Source: Maritimibacter sp. DP1N21-5 (lineage in GTDB: Bacteria; Pseudomonadota; Alphaproteobacteria; Rhodobacterales; Rhodobacteraceae). Taken from it: 64,000 nt of DNA. Below the pieces are notes generated by a model. That model saw only the letters and a list, made by a program, of their open reading frames with translations. It had not been told where the DNA came from and did no database searches. Of this stretch, positions 18,018 to 26,380 are shown one piece after another. The stretch's first letter is position 1. The number at the start of each line of letters is the position of its first letter. Where the stretch lies: the NCBI RefSeq assembly GCF_019218295.1, contig NZ_JAHUZF010000006.1, positions 372,001-436,000 on the forward strand, read 5' to 3'. A program made the position numbers and the translations under genes.

Positions 18018-19196
18018 ATGAAACAGACCCGGCGCATCATCCATGCGGCGTTCCTTGCCGCCACGGTCCCGCTTGCAGCTTCGGCCGCCGACCTCGTGGT
18101 TCCCGTCGCCTATCTTCGGCTCGAAGAACCGCCCCGGGCGGTGCTCTCGAACCTCGATGCCGTGCCCGAGGATCTTGGCCTCGCCGGGGCTGATCTGGGC
18201 CGTGCGGACAACGCGACGACCGGCAGCTTCATGGGCCACGACTACCAGCTCACCACCGTGTCGCTGCCCCCGGAGGGCGATGTGGTCGCGGCCGCGCGCG
18301 AGCTTGCCGCCGGACACCGCATCATCCTCGCCGATATGCATGCCGAGCGGCTCCTTGCCGTGGCCGACCTGCCGGAACTGGAAGGCGCGCTCATCTTCAA
18401 CGTCTCGAGCGAAGCACCGCGCCTGCGCAGCGAAGACTGCCGCGCGAATGTGTTCCACACCGCGACCGAGGCATCGATGCGGGCGGATGCGCTCATGCAG
18501 GTGCTTCTGGCCAAACGCTGGACGACCCTCGCTCTGATCGAGGGCGAAACCGACGACGACCGCGCACTGGCCGAGACTTACCGCGCCTCGGCCCGTAAGT
18601 TCGGCCTCAAGATCGTGTCGGAAGCCGAGTGGAGCGAAGCCGGCGACCTGCGCCGCTTTGCCTCCCGCGAAGTGCCGCTTCTGACGCAGGGCTTCAAGGA
18701 CCACGATGCCGTTCTCGTCGCCGACGCCGGCGATGATTTCGCCCGCTACATCGAACACAACACCTTCGAACCGCGCCCGGTTGCGGGGGCCACAGGGCTC
18801 ATGCCGCTTGCCTGGGCGCCGGTCGTGGAACAGTGGGGTGCGGCCCAGCTTCAGAACCGGTTCGAGGCGCTTGCAGGCCGTGATATGGCGCCCCGAGATT
18901 ATGCCGCCTGGGCGGCGATGCGTGTGGTGGGCGAGGCGGTGACGCGCACGAACAGCGCCGATCCGGGCGCGCTGCGCGACTATATCCTTGCCGACGACTT
19001 CGAGCTTGCCGGGTTTCAGGGTCGTCCTCTGTCCTTCCGCCAATGGAACGGCCAGATGCGCCAGCCGATCCCGGTCGTGAATGCCCGGGCGCTGGTCGAG
19101 AGCGCGCCGCTTGACGGCTTCGAGCATCAATTCAATCCACTGGACAGCCTCGGGATGGACCGTCCCGAAAGCACCTGCACAGCCTTCGGAGACTGA
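18018..19196 (+). CDS. ABC-type substrate-binding protein, PQQ alcohol dehydrogenase-associated family
   Basis: 392 residues starting at ATG 18018, preceded by AGGAGG (18005-18010). A signal peptide (1-22) is followed by a branched-chain amino-acid-type periplasmic binding fold with two lobes; DLVVPVAYLRLEEPPRA opens the mature protein. The sequence fits the family of binding proteins encoded with PQQ-dependent alcohol oxidation genes. In those systems an ATPase and permease usually follow, but none is in this window. The next gene, a YVTN propeller, starts 1 base after the stop and is clearly co-transcribed. A role in sensing, maturation or product handling is possible; the ligand is unknown. 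Confidence 0.85.
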   Translation: MKQTRRIIHAAFLAATVPLAASAADLVVPVAYLRLEEPPRAVLSNLDAVPEDLGLAGADLGRADNATTGSFMGHDYQLTTVSLPPEGDVVAAARELAAGHRIILADMHAERLLAVADLPELEGALIFNVSSEAPRLRSEDCRANVFHTATEASMRADALMQVLLAKRWTTLALIEGETDDDRALAETYRASARKFGLKIVSEAEWSEAGDLRRFASREVPLLTQGFKDHDAVLVADAGDDFARYIEHNTFEPRPVAGATGLMPLAWAPVVEQWGAAQLQNRFEALAGRDMAPRDYAAWAAMRVVGEAVTRTNSADPGALRDYILADDFELAGFQGRPLSFRQWNGQMRQPIPVVNARALVESAPLDGFEHQFNPLDSLGMDRPESTCTAFGD

Positions 19197-19197
19197 C

Positions 19198-20151
19198 ATG
19201 CTGAAACCTGCCCTTCTTGCCGCCCTCGTCGCGACCCCGGCTGCCGCCTCGGAAATCTGGGTGACCAACGAAAAGGACGACACGATCAGCGTGATCGACG
19301 TCGAAACGCTCGAGGTCACGCGCACGATCCCTACCGGCGAACGCCCGCGCGGTATCACCTTCAACTCGGATCACAGCCGGGTCTACATCTGCGCCTCCGA
19401 TTCGAACGCGGTTCAGGTCATGGACCCGGAAACGGGCGAAATCCTGCACGACCTGCCGTCCGGCGCGGACCCTGAGCAATTCGTTCTTTCGCCCGACGAC
19501 CGCTATCTCTGGATCGCGAACGAAGACGACGCGGTGACCACCGTGGTCGATGTCGAAACCCGCGAGGTCGTGGCCCAGATCAACGTGGGCATCGAGCCCG
19601 AAGGTATGGCCGTCTCGCCCGACGGCAAGATCGTGATCACGACCTCCGAAACCACCAACATGGCGCATTGGATCGACACCCAGAGCCATCAGATTTTCGC
19701 CAACACGCTGGTCGACAGCCGCCCGCGCCATGCGGAGTTCGTGAACGAGGGCAGCGAGCTTTGGGTGAGTTCCGAGATCGGCGGGACGATCACCGTCTTC
19801 ACCACTGGCGACCAGAGCGAGAAGGCCAAGATCCGTTTCGAGATCGACGGCATCCATCAGGACCTCGTGCAGCCGGTCGGGTTCGAGTTCACACCCGATC
19901 ACAAGACCGCCTTCGTGGCCCTGGGGCCCTCGAACCACGTCGCCGTGGTCAACGCGGAGACCTTCGAGGTCGAGGATTACATCCTCGTCGGCCGCCGCGT
20001 CTGGCACATGGCTTTTTCCCCCGACCACAGTCAGCTTTTCACCACCAACGGCGTCTCGGGCGACGTGACGGTGATCGACGTGGCTTCCCGCCGGCCGGAA
20101 AAGACCGTTCAGGTCGGCCGTTTTCCCTGGGGTGCGGCGACCCGGCCCTGA
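19198..20151 (+). CDS. YVTN-repeat beta-propeller protein, PQQ-catabolism-associated
   Basis: 317 residues with a short signal peptide (MLKPALLAALVATPAAA). The mature protein is a seven-bladed propeller of YVTN type: repeated units such as IWVTNEKDDTISVIDVETLE, VVDVETREVVAQINVGIEPE and AVVNAETFEVEDYILVGRR. It starts 1 base after the binding-protein stop. This propeller family is recurrently encoded with quinoprotein alcohol dehydrogenases. It carries no evident cofactor ligands and may act as a scaffold or chaperone in the periplasm. The family call is secure; the molecular role is not established. Confidence 0.87.
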   Translation: MLKPALLAALVATPAAASEIWVTNEKDDTISVIDVETLEVTRTIPTGERPRGITFNSDHSRVYICASDSNAVQVMDPETGEILHDLPSGADPEQFVLSPDDRYLWIANEDDAVTTVVDVETREVVAQINVGIEPEGMAVSPDGKIVITTSETTNMAHWIDTQSHQIFANTLVDSRPRHAEFVNEGSELWVSSEIGGTITVFTTGDQSEKAKIRFEIDGIHQDLVQPVGFEFTPDHKTAFVALGPSNHVAVVNAETFEVEDYILVGRRVWHMAFSPDHSQLFTTNGVSGDVTVIDVASRRPEKTVQVGRFPWGAATRP

Positions 20152-20192
20152 CAGGCCACCCCGCCTGCACCTCTCAACAGAAGGACCTTTCC

Positions 20193-20645
20193 ATGCGTAA
20201 ATTCCTCATCGCGGCTTCCGCGACCCTCGCCCTCACGACTTTTCCTGCCTTCGCGGACGATGATGACGACGACGCCGGATTCGGTATGGCGGGGCTCCTC
20301 TCTGCCACCAACTCCGAGGACCTGCCGCCGATCCTGCTGTCAGCCGGACAGCCCCTTGCCGAGGCGCCGCTCATGCTCAAGTCCGGCACCCATTACGAGA
20401 TCGAGATCGAGGCAGACGGATCGCAGGAACTCGCGCTCGCGGGCGCGGCGTTCTTTCGGGCCATCTGGATCAACGAGCTGGTTATCGAAGGCATCGAGAT
20501 TCGCCCTCTCGGCGTCGACAGCTTCGAGTTCGACGAGGCCGGCACGATGGAGATGAGCTTCATCGCGATCAAGCCGGGCAGCTATACGCTCAGCGTGCCG
20601 CAGGCACGCGGCGACCTTCAGACGCTCCAGATCACCATCGAATAG
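20193..20645 (+). CDS. Small secreted acidic protein of unknown function
   Basis: 150 residues: signal peptide (MRKFLIAASATLALTTFPAFA) followed directly by a run of six aspartates, then a short segment and a predicted beta-rich domain (about 50-150). It lacks the His/Cys/Met set of a cupredoxin, so I do not assign copper binding despite a broadly cupredoxin-like size. The start has AGAAGGA upstream. It lies 41 bases after the propeller and is probably the last gene of that operon. The acidic N-terminus of the mature protein could bind cations such as calcium or lanthanides; that is speculation from composition. Confidence 0.75.
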   Translation: MRKFLIAASATLALTTFPAFADDDDDDAGFGMAGLLSATNSEDLPPILLSAGQPLAEAPLMLKSGTHYEIEIEADGSQELALAGAAFFRAIWINELVIEGIEIRPLGVDSFEFDEAGTMEMSFIAIKPGSYTLSVPQARGDLQTLQITIE

Positions 20646-20659
20646 AACCGACGCGACCC

Positions 20660-20710
20660 GGTCCAATGGGGCCGGGTCGTAGAAAAACCGGCACTTTGGT
20701 CCAATGGGGC
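20660..20710 (+). promoter_or_regulatory. Direct repeats of the module motif upstream of the Sel1 gene
   Basis: GGTCCAATGGGGC occurs at 20660-20672 and again at 20698-20710; the second copy is preceded by ACTTT, giving ACTTTGGTCCAATGGGGC (20693-20710). The second copy ends 41 bases before the Sel1 start, a spacing close to that seen at the other promoters of the module. Copies are 38 bases apart, centre to centre. Confidence 0.5.
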
Positions 20711-20751
20711 GGGGGCAGGGCGCATGGCAAAATATGTGCGGAGGAAACATC

Positions 20752-21336
20752 ATGACCCGCACCCTTGCCGCGCTTGCGCTCGCCGCCTGCACCTTGCTGT
20801 TCGGCGGCATCGTCCTTGCCGAAGACCTCGCCATGGAGATGGGCGAGGAGACCCAAGTGACCGAAGAGGGCACGCTCAACCCCCATGAAATGTCGATGGC
20901 ACGGGTCATGGAGAACATCCGCGACGGACAATCGGACATGGTGCTTTGCTCGACCGGGTATCTCGTTACCAAGTCCGGGCGACACGGGCTCGCCCGGGAG
21001 CTCTTCGAGCGCTGCGCCGAAGACGGCTACACTGGGGCGATGACCTGGATGAGCCAGCTTGACGACCGTGGGCTCGGCGGACCCCAGGACCTCGAAGCCG
21101 CGACCGAGTGGAACCGCCGCGCCGCCGAGGCGGGGGACCCTGTGGGCCAGTTCAACCGGGGTCTCGACCTTCTGCGGGGATGGGGCGTGGCGCAGGACGA
21201 AGCCGCCGGACGCGCGCTGATCGACGAAGCCGCAAACGCCGGACTCCCGGTCGCGGAGCGCATGCGCAGCGCCGGGTACGACCTGGACGAGGTAACGCCG
21301 GACGCCGACGAATGGCGTTATCAGAAGATGTTCTGA
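20752..21336 (+). CDS. Secreted Sel1-repeat-like protein
   Basis: 194 residues from ATG 20752, with GGAGGAA just upstream. A signal peptide (1-23) is followed by Sel1/TPR-like helical repeats (about 75-160): GLARELFERCAEDGYTGAM, then LEAATEWNRRAAEAGDPVGQ, then AAGRALIDEAANAGLPVAE. Such repeats usually mediate protein contacts. It has its own promoter region with two copies of the module motif and lies between the propeller operon and a cytochrome c gene. No enzymatic motif is seen. It is possibly a periplasmic assembly factor for the quinoprotein chain. Confidence 0.75.
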   Translation: MTRTLAALALAACTLLFGGIVLAEDLAMEMGEETQVTEEGTLNPHEMSMARVMENIRDGQSDMVLCSTGYLVTKSGRHGLARELFERCAEDGYTGAMTWMSQLDDRGLGGPQDLEAATEWNRRAAEAGDPVGQFNRGLDLLRGWGVAQDEAAGRALIDEAANAGLPVAERMRSAGYDLDEVTPDADEWRYQKMF

Positions 21337-21366
21337 CGCGTGGCCGGCGACATAGTCTCCATGCGC

Positions 21367-21400
21367 GACCAAAGTCGTAGGAATTCCGAGACCAAAGTCG
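21367..21400 (+). promoter_or_regulatory. Tandem module motif upstream of cytochrome c gene
   Basis: ACCAAAGTCG occurs twice as a direct repeat (21368-21377 and 21391-21400), 23 bases apart, each preceded by G. The first, CGACCAAAGTC, is the exact complement of the core upstream of the NosR-like gene at 13285. The pair lies 84-117 bases before the cytochrome start. Confidence 0.5.
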
Positions 21401-21484
21401 CCCCCGGCGCTTGACCCACGTCAAACGCCCGGCGCCGCCGACAGGTCATCCTTGGGACAACACATCAGTTCCAAGGAGATACCC

Positions 21485-21874
21485 ATGTTTCGCAGCTTCA
21501 TCCTCGCCCTGTCTATCGCAACCGGGGCCCTCGCCTCGCCGGCCCTCGCAGGCGAATACGACACCATCAAGGCCGAGGCCGGTCAGGCGCTTTTTGACAA
21601 GGAATGCCACCGCTGCCATTCGGTCGACGCGGACCGGGCGAGTTACGGCCCGCTTCTGACCGGCGTCGTGGGGCGCGAGGCCGGGACGTTCCCCGACTAC
21701 CCCTATTCCGAGGCGCTTACCCAGGCGCATTTCGTCTGGACGCCCGGCGCACTCAAGGCGTGGATGGAAGACAATGACGCGCTTCTGCCGGGCACCAAGA
21801 TGCGTCATGTGGGGATCGACGATCCGACCGTGCAGGATTTCATCGTGACCTACCTGGAGACCTTGGGCGGCTAG
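21485..21874 (+). CDS. Small class I cytochrome c
   Basis: 129 residues from ATG 21485, with AAGGAG upstream (CCAAGGAGATACCC). A signal peptide (1-22) precedes a single-haem class I fold: CHRCH at 41-45, and the axial-methionine loop PGTKM with M106. Size and PGTKM motif resemble cytochrome c2/c550. It is encoded directly upstream of the PQQ dehydrogenase on the same strand, and is a plausible second carrier between the quinoprotein, the PedF-like cytochrome and a terminal oxidase. It has its own motif-bearing upstream region, so it may be transcribed separately. Confidence 0.9.
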   Translation: MFRSFILALSIATGALASPALAGEYDTIKAEAGQALFDKECHRCHSVDADRASYGPLLTGVVGREAGTFPDYPYSEALTQAHFVWTPGALKAWMEDNDALLPGTKMRHVGIDDPTVQDFIVTYLETLGG

Positions 21875-21919
21875 GCGTTCCCCGCCGTCCCGAGACGCAC
21901 CCCATTCGGCGCCGTATAG

Positions 21920-21967
21920 GACCAAAGGACGATGCGTTTTCGGGCGGGTCGTAGCGCCAATACGACC
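21920..21967. promoter_or_regulatory. Module motif copies upstream of the PQQ dehydrogenase
   Basis: GGACCAAAGGACGATG begins at 21919, and CCAATACGACC (21957-21967) is the complement of GGTCGTATTGG, a one-base-longer version of the GGTCnnATGG form seen elsewhere. They lie 104-152 bases before the dehydrogenase start. These copies are more degenerate than those at 13285, 17958 and 20698. Confidence 0.4.
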
Positions 21968-22070
21968 TTCTGCCAATTTGCCGCACCCTCCGGCCGGACG
22001 ATCATATGCGTGGCTCGACCTGCGGCGGCACCCTGACCGTCGCCCGAAAAGCATCCATGGGAGGATACAC

Positions 22071-23837
22071 ATGAACAGGTTCGTCAAAGCCGCCGTCGCG
22101 GCGACAATGGCCTTCGCCTTTGCCGCCCCGGCCATTGCGAATGTCACCGAAGAAGACCTCGCCAACGACGCGAACACACCGGAAAACATCCTGACCAACG
22201 GCATGGGGCGTGATCTACAGCGCTACTCGCCAATGGACACGCTGAACAAGGAAAACATCCAGAATCTCGTTCCCGCCTGGGCCTTCTCGCTCGGCGGAGA
22301 AAAGCAGCGCGGGCAGGAAACACAGCCGCTCGTCCACGACGGGATGATGTATGTCACCGGCTCCTATTCGCGGCTTTACGCGATCGACCTCGAGACCGGG
22401 AAGGAAGTCTGGCAGTTCGACGCGCGTCTGCCAGAGGGCATCCTGCCCTGCTGCGATGTGGTCAACCGTGGTGCGGCGATCTATGGCGACAAGATCTATT
22501 TCGGCACGCTCGATGCCCGCATCGTGGCGCTGGACCTCAAGACCGGCGACACGGTCTGGAACAAGAAGATCGCCGAATACAAGGAGGGCTACAGCTACAC
22601 CGCCGCACCGCTCATCGTGGACGGGCTCGTCATCACCGGCAACTCCGGCGGTGAATTCGGGATCGTCGGCGAAGTGCAGGCGCGCGATGCCGAGACCGGC
22701 GACATCGTCTGGACCCGCCCGGTGATCGAAGGTCACATGGGCACGCTCAACGGCGAAGAATCGACCATGACCGGCACGCTCAACGCGACCTGGCCGGGAG
22801 ATATGTGGAAGACCGGCGGCGGCGCGACCTGGCTCGGCGGCTCCTATGACGCGGACACCGACACGCTGGTCTTCGGCACCGGCAACCCGGCGCCCTGGAA
22901 CTCGCACCTGCGCAACGCGGGCACGCCGACCGACGGCAATGCGGGCGACAACCTCTATGCCGCCTCGCGTCTGGGCATCGATCCGGCGACCGGCGAAATC
23001 AAGTGGCACTTCCAGACCACGCCGCGCGAAGGCTGGGACTTCGACGGCGTGAACGAGGTCGTTTCCTTTGTCGATACCGAAGGCAACATGCGCTATGCGA
23101 CTGCCGACCGGAACGGGTTCTTCTACGTCCTTAACCGCGAAGACGGTGCCTTTGTCAGCGCGACGCCCTTCGTGTCGGACATCACCTGGGCCGAGGGCAT
23201 CGACGAGACCGGGCGCCCGATCTACAACGAAGCCAACCGTCCGGGCAACCCGCTCGACGCCGACAAGGGCGAGATGGTCTTCGCCGTGCCCTCGTTCCTT
23301 GGCGGCAAGAACTGGATGCCGATGGCGTTCAGCCAGAAGACCGGGATGTTCTACGTGCCCTCCAACGAATGGGGCATGGACATCTGGAACGAGCCGATCT
23401 CCTACAAGAAGGGCGCGGCTTACCTGGGTGCGGGCTTCACGATCAAGCCGATCTTCGAAGACCACATCGGGTCCCTGAAGGCGATCCAGCCCGAGACTGG
23501 CGAAATCAAATGGGAATACAAGAACGATGCGCCGCTCTGGGGCGGGGTCATGACCACGGCCGGGGGCCTCGTGTTCTTCGGCACGCCCGAGGGTGAATTC
23601 CTGGCGCTCGACGACGAGACCGGCGAAGTCCTGTGGTCCTTCCAGACCGGGTCGGGCATCGTCGGCCAGCCCGTTACCTACGAGATCGACGGCGAGCAGT
23701 ATGTCACTGTGGTCTCCGGCTGGGGCGGCGCTGTGCCGCTCTGGGGTGGCGAGGTCGCGAAGAAGGTGAACTACCTCAACCAGGGTGGCACCGTCTGGAC
23801 CTTCAAACTGCCGCGGCAGTTGGCATCCGCCCAATAA
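22071..23837 (+). CDS. PQQ-dependent alcohol dehydrogenase, lanthanide-type (ExaF/PedH-like)
   Basis: 588 residues from ATG 22071, with GGGAGGA before it. A signal peptide (1-23) is followed by the eight-bladed quinoprotein propeller. PQQ-site features are visible: vicinal disulfide C127-C128, metal ligands E195 (GGEFG) and N272 ([10 protein letters not shown]), and catalytic D323 in WDFDG. D325, two residues later, is the Asp that in XoxF and ExaF/PedH enzymes coordinates a lanthanide; calcium enzymes have Ala or Ser there. Segments such as [16 protein letters not shown] and [20 protein letters not shown] resemble ethanol-type (ExaF/PedH) rather than methanol-type enzymes. It probably oxidises primary alcohols or aldehydes in the periplasm, passing electrons to the cytochromes c encoded nearby. 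A strong terminator follows. No PQQ synthesis genes are in the window. Confidence 0.93.
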   Translation: MNRFVKAAVAATMAFAFAAPAIANVTEEDLANDANTPENILTNGMGRDLQRYSPMDTLNKENIQNLVPAWAFSLGGEKQRGQETQPLVHDGMMYVTGSYSRLYAIDLETGKEVWQFDARLPEGILPCCDVVNRGAAIYGDKIYFGTLDARIVALDLKTGDTVWNKKIAEYKEGYSYTAAPLIVDGLVITGNSGGEFGIVGEVQARDAETGDIVWTRPVIEGHMGTLNGEESTMTGTLNATWPGDMWKTGGGATWLGGSYDADTDTLVFGTGNPAPWNSHLRNAGTPTDGNAGDNLYAASRLGIDPATGEIKWHFQTTPREGWDFDGVNEVVSFVDTEGNMRYATADRNGFFYVLNREDGAFVSATPFVSDITWAEGIDETGRPIYNEANRPGNPLDADKGEMVFAVPSFLGGKNWMPMAFSQKTGMFYVPSNEWGMDIWNEPISYKKGAAYLGAGFTIKPIFEDHIGSLKAIQPETGEIKWEYKNDAPLWGGVMTTAGGLVFFGTPEGEFLALDDETGEVLWSFQTGSGIVGQPVTYEIDGEQYVTVVSGWGGAVPLWGGEVAKKVNYLNQGGTVWTFKLPRQLASAQ

Positions 23838-23867
23838 TCCTCCCGCCACGCGATTGGCGCAACGACT

Positions 23868-23894
23868 GCCCCGCCGGAAACGGCGGGGCTTTTT
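23868..23894 (+). terminator. Rho-independent terminator after the PQQ dehydrogenase
   Basis: GCCCCGCCG (23868-23876), GAAA tetraloop and CGGCGGGGC (23881-23889) form a perfect 9-bp stem followed by five T. It ends the plus-strand module where it converges on the diguanylate cyclase gene. Confidence 0.92.
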
Positions 23895-23913
23895 GCTTGC
23901 GGGTCCGTCGTCT

Positions 23914-24978
23914 CTAGCCTTCGGAGCGGGCGGGGCGCTCCTCGGCATCGCGTCCGCCGGGGCCCACGTCCCCGGCAAGCCGTCCGGCGCGCTCAGGCGG
24001 CAGGCCATGGAAGGTTACCCGCCCACGCCCGGCGGCCTTGGAGGCATAGAGCGCCTGATCCGCGTCGGCATGCATGCGGGCGATGTCCACGGGGTCGTAG
24101 TGCGTCGATTGCACGACGCCGGCAGAGGACGAAATACGGCAAGTCGTGCCACGGAACAAAATCGGCTCTTCCAGGCGGCGGATGATCCGCATGAGGATCG
24201 CTTGCAGACGCCTTTGGTCGACCAGCCCTGCGAAGACGAGCACGAATTCGTCGCCGCCCACGCGCGCCACGGTGTCATCCTCGCGGGTTTCCTCGAGCAG
24301 GATCCGGGCGACGTCGACCAGAACCCGGTCTCCTGCCGCATGCCCATGGGTGTCGTTGACGGCCTTGAAGAAATCGAGGTCGAGATGGGCGAGGGCGAAG
24401 GGCATCGACCGTTCCGCCAGCCGTGACAGCACCACGTCGAGGGCTCGGCGGTTGCGCAGGCCGGTGAGTGTATCGGTGAGCGCCTGTGCCTCGGCCGCCA
24501 TTCGCGCGCCCTGCAACCGTTCGTTCAGGGCGCGGCTTTCGTTCATGGCGGCCATGTTGGCTTCCACGAGGTATAGCAATTCGAGGGTGAGGTCGGTCGG
24601 CGCGAAATCCGACCCGGCAAGATGGTATCGAGACACGGCATCGAGCACGGCGATCCCGAAAGACAGGTTCACGAGCACGTCACCGGTCGGAAGCTGCACG
24701 GGCACGGCAATGAGTTGCGTGCGGTGTCGGTCCCGCAGGCGCAGGTGGATCTTGGTCGAGGAGGAGTTCGTCAACCGGTCGATGAGCCCGGGCCCGCTTT
24801 CACGCCGCAGGTCAAAGGCGTCAGCAACCGGACGCCCGGCAAGGGCCGCTTCCCCGGCAACCTTGATCAGGGTCGGCGCCGCGTGCCGAAGGAATCCGTC
24901 TCGCGACATGCGAAAATGCATGGGCATCAACGCATCGAGAAGGCCGGGGTCGGCCGCGATGGGCGAGAGGACCGTCAC
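23914..24978 (-). CDS. Diguanylate cyclase (GGDEF) with HNOBA-like N-terminus
   Basis: 354 residues. The N-terminal ~135 residues resemble the haem-NO-binding-associated (HNOBA/PAS-like) sensor domain. A short coiled coil (about 140-165) follows, then a GGDEF domain with intact GGDEF at 241-245 and an inhibitory RxxD site (R232-D235) five residues upstream. It should make cyclic di-GMP under product feedback; there is no EAL domain. The start overlaps the stop of the H-NOX-like gene by 4 bases (ATGA), so the two proteins are translationally coupled, as in H-NOX/cyclase pairs that sense NO. No membrane segment is seen. Confidence 0.9.
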   Translation of the reverse strand: MTVLSPIAADPGLLDALMPMHFRMSRDGFLRHAAPTLIKVAGEAALAGRPVADAFDLRRESGPGLIDRLTNSSSTKIHLRLRDRHRTQLIAVPVQLPTGDVLVNLSFGIAVLDAVSRYHLAGSDFAPTDLTLELLYLVEANMAAMNESRALNERLQGARMAAEAQALTDTLTGLRNRRALDVVLSRLAERSMPFALAHLDLDFFKAVNDTHGHAAGDRVLVDVARILLEETREDDTVARVGGDEFVLVFAGLVDQRRLQAILMRIIRRLEEPILFRGTTCRISSSAGVVQSTHYDPVDIARMHADADQALYASKAAGRGRVTFHGLPPERAGRLAGDVGPGGRDAEERPARSEG

Positions 24979-25583
24979 GGGACGGGCCCCGCGCGCGGCA
25001 GGCTGCGGTCGGCAAGGTCGAAATCACGCCCGCGCGCGAAGTCGGTCTTCAGCACATGGATCGAGATGACCTCCCGGTCGTTCTGCGTGCCCTGATGGTC
25101 AAGCAGCACCAGCGCGCCGTAGTCGTCGGCCAGCGCCCGAAGCAGCCCCACGACCACATGTCCCCCGCCCGGGATCGTCCGTCCGCAATCCAGCCGGAAC
25201 GCGCCACCCCCCAGATCGGTAAGGTCGAGGTCAGGCAGCCCGATGTCGGGCACGGCGAGTTGTGCCCGTCCGGGCAAATCCTCAAGCGATTGCAGGAAAT
25301 CCTCGTAGTCGACCCCGCCGAACCGCAGCAGGCGCCGTAGCCTGTGCGCCTGTGGCGAGGCGACGAGATGGGTTCCGAAATCCTCCAGCAAGGCATCGCG
25401 CGGCTTTCCCAGCGCCGCAGCGCAATCGTCCACCAGCCGGTCCATGAGGGCGTCGTCATAGCCGAACATCGCTTCGAAACCGCCCCCGGTCGGGTCGCAG
25501 GCCATGGCACAGGCCGACCAGACATCGGCACCATAGGCGGAGCGAACGAACCCCTCGAAGGAGCGGAAAACTAGGCCGTGCAT
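24975..25583 (-). CDS. H-NOX-like protein lacking the haem-ligand histidine
   Basis: 202 residues from ATG 25583, with GAGG upstream. The fold is that of haem-NO/O2-binding domains: MHGLVFRSFEGFV at the start, then LRRLLRFGGVDYEDFLQSLE at 82-101, and VVVGLLRALADDYG at 143-156. Key residues are missing. The position of the proximal histidine (usually in a DNLH-like motif) is P104 in LEDLPG, with no histidine at 95-115. The YxSxR haem-propionate motif reads L131-D-C133-G-R135, keeping only the arginine. It therefore probably does not bind haem in the usual way. It is coupled to the diguanylate cyclase and may have become a sensor of another ligand or a protein partner. Confidence 0.82.
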   Translation of the reverse strand: MHGLVFRSFEGFVRSAYGADVWSACAMACDPTGGGFEAMFGYDDALMDRLVDDCAAALGKPRDALLEDFGTHLVASPQAHRLRRLLRFGGVDYEDFLQSLEDLPGRAQLAVPDIGLPDLDLTDLGGGAFRLDCGRTIPGGGHVVVGLLRALADDYGALVLLDHQGTQNDREVISIHVLKTDFARGRDFDLADRSLPRAGPVP

Positions 25584-25657
25584 CTGCGAACCCTCGAGAA
25601 ACATCTTCGGTCTATCCGACAGAGGTTAAGGAAGCCCCAATTCGGTCGCTCATGGGG

Positions 25658-26380
25658 TCAGGTCGGGCGCGCCTGCTCGGCGAGCCAGCCGGGCAGGCGC
25701 CCGACGTGATCGAGTGTCGTGTCCGCGTCCAGAAGCTCGCCCGGTCCTGCCGGTCCGGTCAGGACGGCGATGACCGGCATTCCCGCGGCCCGGGCGGCTG
25801 CGATGTCGGCCCTGCTGTCGCCGACCATGAGCACCGCACGGGGGTGCAGCTCCAGATCGGCCGCGATGGACAGGAGCATGTCGGGCGCGGGCTTTGGCGC
25901 CAACCCGTCGTCGGCCGTGCGCACATGGGGCAGGAGCCGGGCAATCCCCGCCTCCTCGAGGTGGCGTTCCGTCGGCAAACGGGAATCGTTGGTGGCGAGC
26001 GCGAGCGCGTAACGTTGCGCCGACAGCCTTCCCAGAAGCCGGACGAGGTCAGTGGCTGGCGCAGGGCGGACCTCCTGTGCCCGCATGACGAGCCAGTCTG
26101 TCAGATCCTCGACATCCCGACCGAGCATCGGGGCCAGGTGGACGGCGGTCTCTGCAATCGTGCCGGATACGGCGGGGCTGCCGGGCGAAAACCGCGCGAC
26201 ACCGGCAGGATCGGGGGGCAGGACGATCCCGAGCGCTTGCCCAAGCCGCCGGGCAAGCTCCATGTCGCCCTCCGCCAGCTCCAGCAGCGCTGCCTGTGTC
26301 CAGCCGCCCCAGGTCGCCGCGAAATCGAAGAGGGTCCCGTCCTTGTCGAAGATGACGGCCCGGAGAGCCGTCACGTCCAA
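25658..26380 (-). CDS. HAD-family hydrolase (phosphoglycolate phosphatase-like)
   Basis: 240 residues. HAD motif I is FDKDGTLFD with nucleophile D12 and D14. The cap is helical, motif II is ALATND near 130, motif III includes KPAPDML near 173, and motif IV is GDSRADI near 198. Size and arrangement fit the phosphoglycolate phosphatase/Gph-like subfamily, but the substrate cannot be read from sequence. Its start overlaps the end of the DUF3572 gene by 10 bases, so they form a two-gene minus-strand operon. The H-NOX-like gene lies 74 bases downstream on the same strand. Confidence 0.88.
   Translation of the reverse strand: MDVTALRAVIFDKDGTLFDFAATWGGWTQAALLELAEGDMELARRLGQALGIVLPPDPAGVARFSPGSPAVSGTIAETAVHLAPMLGRDVEDLTDWLVMRAQEVRPAPATDLVRLLGRLSAQRYALALATNDSRLPTERHLEEAGIARLLPHVRTADDGLAPKPAPDMLLSIAADLELHPRAVLMVGDSRADIAAARAAGMPVIAVLTGPAGPGELLDADTTLDHVGRLPGWLAEQARPT

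Noticed and set aside
20193..20645. Small secreted protein considered as a copper-binding cupredoxin
   Set aside because: It lacks the His/Cys/Met ligand set; only size and predicted beta structure are similar.
22071..23837. PQQ dehydrogenase considered as XoxF methanol dehydrogenase
   Set aside because: The DxD is shared, but several propeller segments (for example [16 protein letters not shown]) follow the ethanol-type ExaF/PedH pattern; a phylogeny would decide.
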